In this document: piece after piece, positions 49,501-56,766 of the stretch
Numbering within the stretch: the stretch's first letter is position 1
How the letters are laid out: every line of letters begins with the position of its first letter
DNA from: Nostoc piscinale CENA21
Lineage (GTDB): Bacteria > Cyanobacteriota > Cyanobacteriia > Cyanobacteriales > Nostocaceae
Reading direction: 5' to 3'
Length of the DNA: 64,000 nt
Assembly: GCF_001298445.1 (NCBI RefSeq)
Contig: NZ_CP012036.1
Span: 3,067,351 to 3,131,350, forward strand
Position numbers and translations under genes: made by a program
Notes under the pieces: generated by a model
What the model was told of the DNA's origin: nothing
Databases searched by the model: none
What the model saw: the letters and a program-made list of their open reading frames with translations, nothing else

Positions 49501-50299
49501 ATTAGTATCTTTATTGTCAATTCTCATGATTACATCCGGTAATTTATAATCAGGAAATGGATAGAAAAACTCAGTATAGGCAAAACCAGATGTGTTTAAC
49601 AAAGATTGTAGCTCTAGCTTGCCAAAGGTTTTCAGCATACTACCACTGCTGTAACCTTCTATCCCATCAAATGGCAAACTTGTATGATCTTCTGAGCATC
49701 CTGCAAAATATTTAAGACCAAGTTTATTTTCTATAGCTACAATTAGTACCCCATCTTCTTTGAGAAATTGCTTGGCTATTTCTAAAGCATATTGATAAGG
49801 ATGACTATGCTTAATGTATACTCCGCTATACTCTAAAACTCCAATTAATGTTACTATATCGAACTTTTCGTCAAATTCTATCTTATGAAATTCACTACAT
49901 ATAGTTTCAACATTACCTAAGTCTCTACAACGGGAAGATGTAATTTTAGCTCTTGTCATACTGCCTTCTACGGCAACTACCCGCCCAACATTTTCTGCTA
50001 AATAACGAGTTATTGCTCCACAACCAGATCCTAGTTCTAGTACAGAACTAGATTTATTCAACTTAAGAGGACGCAATAAATTGCTACGTTTTGGGCTGAA
50101 ATGGTACTCAGAAGACCAATTACACATAGCTCGCGTTAATTCCGCAGAATGAGAGCTAATATCCGAGGCTTTAGTTATGCAATCCTCTATATATTTTTTC
50201 TTCATTTGAACCATCTGAGTAGTTAAAATTTGTATTACTTGCTTTGGGCAACCATACATTAAATTGTTCAATCAACTCAAAATCTTGTGGATACTTCAT
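46523..50299 (-). pseudogene. Giant fused methyltransferase / coiled-coil / tandem GT2 glycosyltransferase, split by five homopolymer frameshifts
   Basis: Reading from ATG 50299 (MKYPQDFELIEQFNVWLPKA) and correcting the A/T runs at 50194-50199, 48871-48877, 48282-48290, 48157-48163 and 47563-47569 gives one protein of about 1,256 residues. Order: SAM methyltransferase (VLELGSGCGAITRYLAENV); DREWNFLEKVPLKYILFRG joint; coiled coil (RLEAQLQQTQVKLERSQSQL); YQRWLNINYP lead-in; GT2-1 (PLISIVMPVFNTPANFLREA; LDHDDILTPDALYEVALLL); GT2-2 (LVSIIIPTRDLGNMLDKCL; LFLNNDIEVI; AFNDVDLCLK). It probably extends and caps a surface polysaccharide. The bridge between the GT2 parts has no stop in the corrected frame. 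Confidence 0.8.
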
Positions 50300-50384
50300 A
50301 AGAATAATAAATTTTCAAATAAAAATTATATTGTATTGTTTTTCGGCTAACAGTCTCACTTAAATATTTAGTTAAGTAACTTAA

Positions 50385-51668
50385 TTATTGAATTTCAAAA
50401 TGAATTTTACTTTGTAGATTAACTATGCCACTGCTATGGTCATTATTTAATGATAAAACTTTAATTTGTACAGCATCATACCTGCGATCGATGGGAGTAA
50501 TATTTCCTTGGGACAGAGATACAAAACCCAGTGATATGAAGTAATCACCAGGGCAAACATTAATGGACTGTTCAAAGCTAACTTTAACTAGACTGTTAGC
50601 TGGTAGATTTGGTACATCTAAATTTTGGGTATATGTATTAGTTACGTATATATCTTCACCTCTACTATCTTTTAATGTCATAGCAAATACCGGAAACTCT
50701 ATAAATTCTTTTGTAATAATTTCTAATTGCACCTTAATTTTTTCACAACTTATAAAAGTTTGTGTGCAAACTCCTTCACTATTTTCAATTGAGAATTTAC
50801 TTATTTCACCACGAGCATCTCCATAGCGATATTCTAAGTTACCACCAACTGTAAGTGAGGTTGGTGGATTTAGATTTCTCTCTTCCTTTGTTGTGAGTTC
50901 TTCATTAGTTTTCACTGTTTCATTAGCGAACAAAAGGTTTGTGTAGTAATTAACAACCTCGTTTGGTTTATTTTGATAAATAATGCGCCCGTTATTCATA
51001 ATAACTGCATAGTTACAATATCTTTTAATAGAGTTACTATCATGAGAAACAAATAAAATTGTTATACCTTTTTCTTGAAATTCTTTGAACTTCAAAAAAC
51101 AGTTAAATTGAAACTTAATATCTCCAACTGCTAAAGCCTCATCAACGATTAAAATATCTGGTTCGACATTAACTGCCACAGCAAATGCTAACCTGACAAA
51201 CATCCCACTTGAGTAAGTTTTAACAGGCTGATCGATAAAATCTCCTATATCTGCAAAAGCAGCAATATCATCAAATTTAGCTTCTATTTGCTCTTTATTT
51301 AAACCTAAAATTTGACCATTAAAAAATACATTTTGTCTTCCAGTAAACTCTGGATTAAAACCACTACCAAGTTCCAGTAAAGCTGAAATCCTTCCATTTA
51401 CAAATACTTCTCCTGTTGTGGGGGTTAATGTCCCAGCAATAATTTGTAGTAGTGTACTTTTTCCAGAGCCATTTTGACCAATAATTCCCAAAGTTTCACC
51501 TTTAGGAACTTCTATATTAATGTCCCTTAATGCCCAAAACTCTTGAGCGTAGCTTTTGCTAGGTAGCAAAATTTCCTTGAGCCGATCTACCGGACGAGCA
51601 TACCGTTTATAGCATTTCGATATATTCTTTAGTGAAATTGCTATTTCTTCACCCATATCATTGCACAC
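50385..51668 (-). CDS. wzt: Polysaccharide ABC exporter ATP-binding protein (Wzt type)
   Basis: 427 residues. Nucleotide-binding domain with Walker A GQNGSGKSTLL (about 64-74), Q-loop, signature YSSGMFVRLAFAV, Walker B ILIVDEALAVGD and H-loop FVSHD. The C-terminal extension (about 285-425) is beta-rich, as in Wzt proteins that recognise the capped polysaccharide end. It powers export of the glycan with the Wzm permease encoded just upstream. MGEEIAISLKNISK (ATG 51656) may be the real start. Confidence 0.9.
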   Translation of the reverse strand: MCNDMGEEIAISLKNISKCYKRYARPVDRLKEILLPSKSYAQEFWALRDINIEVPKGETLGIIGQNGSGKSTLLQIIAGTLTPTTGEVFVNGRISALLELGSGFNPEFTGRQNVFFNGQILGLNKEQIEAKFDDIAAFADIGDFIDQPVKTYSSGMFVRLAFAVAVNVEPDILIVDEALAVGDIKFQFNCFLKFKEFQEKGITILFVSHDSNSIKRYCNYAVIMNNGRIIYQNKPNEVVNYYTNLLFANETVKTNEELTTKEERNLNPPTSLTVGGNLEYRYGDARGEISKFSIENSEGVCTQTFISCEKIKVQLEIITKEFIEFPVFAMTLKDSRGEDIYVTNTYTQNLDVPNLPANSLVKVSFEQSINVCPGDYFISLGFVSLSQGNITPIDRRYDAVQIKVLSLNNDHSSGIVNLQSKIHFEIQ

Positions 51669-51744
51669 TTACGAATAGCACATCCTAATTAAAGGTAGAT
51701 TTTACGTGAATACCAGCCTATTAAATGTTTAGAAGTGAAAACTG

Positions 51745-52606
51745 CTATAGTACATCCGCAAAAGCTGGGCGCAATCGCTTATAAACTAAAAAGCTACAAC
51801 ACAATATCACAGATGCGATTGCACTTGATAAACCCCACTCTGCCCAATGTCGCACCTCCCCAACTAAAATTAAATCACGATAGACTTCTGCGATCGCAGC
51901 TATGGGATTTAGCCAAAATACCCAACCCCGCCATTGTTCAGGAATTGATGTTGCTGGATAAACAATTGGTGTCACATACAACCAAAGATTTAAAATAACC
52001 CCTAATGTTTGGGGAATATCGCGCAAAAAAAACTGTTAATCCCGCAGCCAAGTAACCCAAGCTTGCTGTTAACATCAACTGTGTCAGCCAGACTAAGGGT
52101 AACAGTGCCAACGTAGGATGTAAAGTCCCAGAAGTCAAAGCCACAAAACAAATCAATGCCATCAAGCCAAAAGAGCTTTCAATAAACGTTGATAAAATTG
52201 GTACTAAAGGTAATAAAGCTAAAGGAAACACCACCTTCTTCACTAAATTTGGCTGTGCTATCACAGAACTAGCAGACTGCATCAGTCCACTTGTAAACGC
52301 CATCCAAGGCAATAAACCTGCAAACAGCCATAACCCAAAGGTAAAATTATTGTCTGGTAAGCCTTTTAAACTATGCAGTTTGACCTTTAAGACAATTGAA
52401 AATACATAAGTATAAATTAATAACTGTGATAGCTGATTTACTAAAGGCCACAGATTGCCTAAAACCGAACCTTTATACTTCGCTTCTAAATCTCGCCTGA
52501 CTAAAGTTCTCAGTAAATCAAACTTTGCCCAAGATTGTTCAGATATAGGTAGTATACGCCTTAGTTGTCTTGCCTTACGTAGAGTTTTGCGGATGATCTG
52601 CACCAA
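51745..52606 (-). pseudogene. wzm: Polysaccharide ABC exporter permease (Wzm type), frameshifted
   Basis: ABC-2 permease with six expected helices. The N-terminal part LLRTLVRRDLEAKYKGSVLG and GLLPWMAFTSGLMQSASSV is in frame from 52606. The frame is lost at eight A on the plus strand (52024-52031 region; seven expected) and continues as LRDIPQTLGVILNLWLYVTP, IVYPATSIPEQWRGWVFWLN. Corrected length 286 residues. It forms the membrane channel for Wzt. As the first gene on the minus strand it leads the locus. Confidence 0.86.
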
Positions 52607-52934
52607 TTTTTGCTACCTCACTCACTACCCACACTTAATTGCCTTCTATGAAGCTAACTTGAGATGAAAGTTCCCCTAATATATAGTCTTTGATAATGTT
52701 TGAATTTGAATAACTCCAGACAATTTATACACTCTATATGAGTCGTATACATAAAAAAATGTACTAGATTAAAGTTCTCACAAATGATTAAGTATTTGCA
52801 TTTGCGGAGCTATTGATTCTAATTCAAAATTAATGATTTGTGTCATCATACAATGAATTAGCCACTATATTGGCCTACAAAAACATGCCCATCTTATGTA
52901 GTTCTAAAATTTAGATTTTAAAGCGGATGAGGCT

Positions 52935-53232
52935 TTAAGCAATGCTATCTGGGTCAATTCCTTGCGCTCTTAAATATTCTGCCAGTTTATCAGCCCGTTA
53001 CGGTTCTTGTTGGGCTTGTTCTTTGAGCGTTGATATCCAACCTGTGGTGTTATACCAGCTTAACCATAAACCCGTTGTCTATTGATAAGTACCTTGCCAA
53101 AGACCTAAGCTTCAACCTAACTTTTTTAACCAAAATTTGGCTCTGGTCAAGATATAGCCTCATAACCAGCACCATTGAGTTTAAAAACCCTCAAATTGCT
53201 TTCGTCGCGGTCATAAACAACATAATTTGATA
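52935..53232 (-). pseudogene. Decayed Uma2/DUF820-family endonuclease gene (C-terminal remnant)
   Basis: Minus-strand translation gives NYVVYDRDESNLRVFKLNGA, GLWQGTYQ, GLWLSWYNTTGWI and RADKLAEYLRAQGIDPDSIA-stop, the C-terminal half of the Uma2 family. At least five in-frame stops and frame slips interrupt it, so it is dead. The rest of the 52607-53390 spacer holds no other gene. Confidence 0.8.
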
Positions 53233-53390
53233 CATAGCTATAGTACCAGTGTGGTTTTGACTTAATTTTAAACTTTTACTCCACACTCAAAAGCCAACAG
53301 TCAACACTTAACAGTCTCTAAATCGGATAACAGAAGAGTCCCAGATTCCGCTAAACTGAGACTTGGTTTATTGCATTGTAATCAGGCAGC

Positions 53391-53582
53391 ATGGAAATCG
53401 GACAAAAGGTCAAGGTGTATCGTTTACGCGATCGCGTACCCAACTCAGTCGCTCAAAAACTAGGCAAAGTCGGCGTTATCGAAGGCTACAAAATGACTGA
53501 TGGTAGCGGCGTTGGCATAGTGGTGAAGTTTGAAGATAATAGCGCAACTTGGTTTTTTGAAGACGAAATCAAACCCGTATAG
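53391..53582 (+). CDS. petP: Cytochrome b6f-associated protein PetP (DUF2862)
   Basis: 63 residues with an SH3-like fold expected: MEIGQKVKVYRLRDRVPNSV, GKVGVIEGYKMTDGSGVGIV and WFFEDEIKPV are hallmarks of the DUF2862/PetP family. It is a small peripheral, regulatory subunit of the cyanobacterial cytochrome b6f complex. ATG start. It is 86 bp before the ArsA-like gene. Confidence 0.8.
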   Translation: MEIGQKVKVYRLRDRVPNSVAQKLGKVGVIEGYKMTDGSGVGIVVKFEDNSATWFFEDEIKPV

Positions 53583-53668
53583 TGAGGCTAACTCAAGGCG
53601 GAAGCTAAGAGTATTTGCCTAATGCTAAGTTGGAGTGGAAACAACAGGCGGTAATTGGAAATCACGAA

Positions 53669-54769
53669 ATGTCCCTAATATTGACATTTTTGGGCAAAGG
53701 CGGCATCGCGCGTAGCAAAGTTGCGATCGCCGCAGCTAAACTATTGGCAAGTCAAGGTAAGCGTGTACTTCTAGCAGGACTGGCAGAACCAGTTTTACCT
53801 ATCCTGTTAGAAACAACACTCTCGGCTGACCCTCAAGAAATCGCTCCTAACTTGCAAGCAGTACAGTTGCCTGCATCTGTACTTTTAGAACGCAATTGGG
53901 AAGAACTTAAAAAACTAGAGGCACAGTACCTCCGTACACCCATTTTTAAAGAGGTTTACGGTCAAGAACTGGTAGCATTGCCAGGAATGGACAGCGCCCT
54001 CGCCTTAAATGCTATCCGTGAATATGATGCCAGTGGCAAATATGATGCAATTATTTACGATGGCACGGGTGATTCTTTTACTTTGCGGCTGTTGGGGTTG
54101 CCAGAATCTCTCAGTTGGTATGTACGGCGATTTCGACAGTTGTTTGTCAACTCCGATTTAGGCAAGACAATTTCTGAATCGCCATTAATACAACCACTGA
54201 TTACCAGTTTTTTCAACGTTAATTGGACAGCAGATAACTTTGCTCAACCCACCAACCAAGTCAACGATTTCTTAGATAAGGGAAAAGCGGCTTTAGCTGA
54301 CCCCAAAAGGGTTGCCGCCTTTTTGGTAACTACTAATGACCCTATAGAAGTTGCAGTTGCCCGTTATTTGTGGGGCAGCGCACAACAAGTTAGTCTGACA
54401 GTAGGTGGTGTTATCCAAATTGCCGACCAGACAACAGCAGATTTAACGGCGGAATTTGCACCGTTAGCTGTGAATGTTGTGCCGGATGTGAAGCAGGGTA
54501 ACTGGCAACCTCTAATAGATGCCTTACCAAACTTTGCAGAACAAACCAGCAAAGTACCCAAACCCATCGAAATCGATGTCCATAACCGTCAGGTACGCTT
54601 ATTTTTGCCTGGATTTGATAAAAAACAGGTAAAACTTACCCAGGTAGGGCCAGAAGTCACAGTAGAAGCAGGCGACCAACGCCGGAACATCTTCTTACCG
54701 CCAGCCTTGACTGGTAGACCTGTAACTGGTGCAAAATTCCAAAATAATTATTTGATTATTTCTTTTTAA
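53669..54769 (+). CDS. ArsA/Get3-family ATPase-like protein with degenerate P-loop and HSP20-like C-terminus
   Basis: 366 residues from ATG 53669 (MSLILTFLGKGGIARSKVAI); the upstream open frame to 53615 lacks an RBS. The family P-loop KGGVGKT is altered to KGGIARSK, so the signature Gly-Lys-Thr is missing, while the switch-like DGTGD (YDAIIYDGTGDSF) is kept. The C-terminal ~70 residues (RQVRLFLPGFDKKQVKLTQV) match the HSP20-like domain of ArsA proteins. It is probably not an arsenite pump. It sits between petP and chlG, suggesting a role in photosynthetic membrane assembly. Confidence 0.8.
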   Translation: MSLILTFLGKGGIARSKVAIAAAKLLASQGKRVLLAGLAEPVLPILLETTLSADPQEIAPNLQAVQLPASVLLERNWEELKKLEAQYLRTPIFKEVYGQELVALPGMDSALALNAIREYDASGKYDAIIYDGTGDSFTLRLLGLPESLSWYVRRFRQLFVNSDLGKTISESPLIQPLITSFFNVNWTADNFAQPTNQVNDFLDKGKAALADPKRVAAFLVTTNDPIEVAVARYLWGSAQQVSLTVGGVIQIADQTTADLTAEFAPLAVNVVPDVKQGNWQPLIDALPNFAEQTSKVPKPIEIDVHNRQVRLFLPGFDKKQVKLTQVGPEVTVEAGDQRRNIFLPPALTGRPVTGAKFQNNYLIISF

Positions 54770-54803
54770 ACCGGGATGAAGGATGAAGTCTGAACCATAA
54801 AAT

Positions 54804-54831
54804 TTCATACTTCATACTTCATACCTCATAC
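54804..54831. repeat. Heptamer short tandem repeat upstream of chlG
   Basis: Four units: ttcatac x3 and ctcatac. It is the complement of the gtatgaa units seen at 4940 and 24547, so it is the same STRR family in reverse orientation. ggatgaa units just upstream (54776-54788) allow a small hairpin. Confidence 0.75.
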
Positions 54832-54849
54832 TTTCCCATACATAATCTT

Positions 54850-55899
54850 ATGACTGAATCAACTCCCGTACCCCCCAATTCCAACCCGGCTGAGACGGTA
54901 GACTCAGTAATAGATAATTCTGGTGAAGCCGGAACAGTAACCACAAACGAACGCACCGCTAAAACTCGGCAATTACTAGGAATGAAAGGTGCAGCCCCAG
55001 GCGAAACTTCCATTTGGAAAATTCGCTTGCAATTGATGAAGCCAATTACTTGGATTCCTTTAATTTGGGGCGTGGTTTGCGGTGCGGCTTCTTCTGGTAA
55101 CTATACCTGGACTCTAGAAAATGTCTTGAAAGCCGCAGCTTGTATGTTACTTTCGGGGCCGCTGCTGGCTGGTTACACCCAGACGATGAATGATTTTTAC
55201 GATCGCGAAATTGATGCCATTAATGAACCTTACCGTCCCATTCCTTCCGGCGCAATTTCTGTACCCCAGGTTGTCACCCAAATTTTAGTATTGTTAGTAT
55301 CTGGGATTGGTTTAGCCTACGTGCTGGATATCTGGGCTGGTCATGAATTTCCGACCGTTGCAGTCCTAGCAATTTTCGGCTCATTTGTTTCTTATATTTA
55401 CTCTGCCCCTCCCCTGAAACTCAAGCAAAACGGCTGGCTGGGTAATTATGCTTTAGGTGCAAGTTATATTGCTTTACCTTGGTGGGCTGGTCATGCTTTG
55501 TTTGGTGAGTTGAATTGGAAAGTTTTGGTTCTCACCTTAATTTACAGCTTGGCTGGGTTGGGCATTGCCATTGTCAACGACTTCAAGAGTGTCGAAGGCG
55601 ATCGCCAACTAGGGTTAAAATCACTACCAGTTATGTTTGGTGTCACCACCGCCGCCTGGATTTGTGTCTTGATGATTGACTTATTCCAAGGCTTCATGGC
55701 TGCTTATCTCGTCAGTATCCATGAGAATTTATACGCAGCTATCTTGGTATTGTTAATCATTCCTCAGATCACTTTCCAAGATATGTATTTTTTACGTGAC
55801 CCCTTAGCCAATGATGTGAAATATCAAGCCAGCGCCCAACCATTCCTCGTGCTGGGAATGCTGGTGGTTGGTTTAGCATTAGGCCACGCTGGTGTTTAA
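54850..55899 (+). CDS. chlG: Chlorophyll synthase
   Basis: 349 residues, UbiA prenyltransferase superfamily with about eight to nine helices. First Asp-rich motif NDFYDREID (114-122) and second NDFKSVEGDRQLGLKSLP bind Mg and the prenyl diphosphate. It esterifies chlorophyllide with phytyl or geranylgeranyl diphosphate in the membrane, the last step of chlorophyll a synthesis. The N-terminal 45 residues are soluble and Thr/Ser/Glu-rich. Confidence 0.95.
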   Translation: MTESTPVPPNSNPAETVDSVIDNSGEAGTVTTNERTAKTRQLLGMKGAAPGETSIWKIRLQLMKPITWIPLIWGVVCGAASSGNYTWTLENVLKAAACMLLSGPLLAGYTQTMNDFYDREIDAINEPYRPIPSGAISVPQVVTQILVLLVSGIGLAYVLDIWAGHEFPTVAVLAIFGSFVSYIYSAPPLKLKQNGWLGNYALGASYIALPWWAGHALFGELNWKVLVLTLIYSLAGLGIAIVNDFKSVEGDRQLGLKSLPVMFGVTTAAWICVLMIDLFQGFMAAYLVSIHENLYAAILVLLIIPQITFQDMYFLRDPLANDVKYQASAQPFLVLGMLVVGLALGHAGV

Positions 55900-55964
55900 A
55901 AAAGTGCTGAATCCGAGGTAATTTCAGTGTTTGTACTACACTTTTTCACCTCCTTGTCAAGGAA

Positions 55965-56408
55965 ATGATCAATTTTTTGAACATTGACCAACTTCCAGAC
56001 AGTATCAGAACAAAAATGGCTATCACCTATGAAAATTTAACACCTGGACAGATTCTGTTTCATCAAGGTGATTTTACTAGAGCCATTTTTGTTGTCATAT
56101 CTGGACAGATTCGACTGATGCACTATACCAGTGCGGGTCAATCTATCAAGCATTATGAGGTGAGAACTGGAGAGAGTTTTGCGGAAGCGGCATTGTTCAA
56201 TGAATTTTATGATTGTACTGCGATCGCTGATGCCCCATCTCGGATTGCGACTTTTCCCAAGCCAGCTTTTCTGGCAACTTTGCGTCAATATCCAGATTTA
56301 TCAGAAGTCCTCATAGCACAACTGGCACGAAGATTTCATCAAGTCAAAGTTTTGCTAGAACTACGGAGTATTCGCTCGGCGCGGGAGCGGGTACTTCATT
56401 TGAACTGA
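55965..56408 (+). CDS. Truncated Crp/Fnr-type cyclic-nucleotide-binding protein lacking its HTH
   Basis: 147 residues with the cNMP-binding beta-roll (about 20-115: GQILFHQGDFTRAIFVVISG; GESFAEAALF) and the start of the dimer helix (VLLELRSIRSARERVLHLN). The usual C-terminal winged helix is absent. The reading frame ends where a crotonase-like tail begins (56402), so the gene looks cut by a rearrangement. It could act as a dominant sensor fragment but not bind DNA itself. Confidence 0.75.
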   Translation: MINFLNIDQLPDSIRTKMAITYENLTPGQILFHQGDFTRAIFVVISGQIRLMHYTSAGQSIKHYEVRTGESFAEAALFNEFYDCTAIADAPSRIATFPKPAFLATLRQYPDLSEVLIAQLARRFHQVKVLLELRSIRSARERVLHLN

Positions 56409-56620
56409 ATGTTGTCAATGAAATATTACCCCAAGACAAACTGATGGAGCGAGCTTGGGAAATCGCCAGAAAACTCGCCAAACAAACCACCTTAAATCTA
56501 CGATACACCCGTGTGGCTTTGACCCAAAGGCTGAAACGCTTAGTTAATGAAGGCATCGACTATGGTTTGGCACTAGAAGCATTACCGCAACCGATCTTCG
56601 CAATACCTGACGATTTTTGA
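56402..56620 (+). pseudogene. C-terminal remnant of an enoyl-CoA hydratase/crotonase
   Basis: In a frame shifted from the Crp-like ORF the sequence reads ELNVVNEILPQDKLMERAWE, then IARKLAKQTTLNLRYTRVAL and QRLKRLVNEGIDYGLALE, a typical crotonase C-terminus, ending at TGA 56618. The N-terminal two thirds, with the oxyanion-hole motifs, are missing. No start codon with RBS precedes it. Confidence 0.7.
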
Positions 56621-56639
56621 TACTGCTGTATTGGGGGTT

Positions 56640-56755
56640 TTACTCATGAACGACTGCGTTAGCAACGTTAGGTTCTTCACCCAAAGGGCAGAAAAAAAGA
56701 GGATTTGACTTGTTTCTTTCGCCCTTGGTGCAGGTGTGCCTCCGTTGGAGAGTCA
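56640..56755. repeat. Spacer repeat between the crotonase remnant and rel
   Basis: Contains gactgcgttagcaacgttaggttcttcacccaaagggcag and gcaggtgtgcctccgttggagagtcagg, units of the same palindromic repeat class as in 12958-13035 and 15440-15545. A terminator role for rel (minus strand) is possible. Confidence 0.4.
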
Positions 56756-56766
56756 GGTTAATTTAG

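Noticed and set aside
53030..53230. Plus-strand 66-residue ORF
   Set aside because: Antisense to the clear Uma2 remnant on the minus strand.
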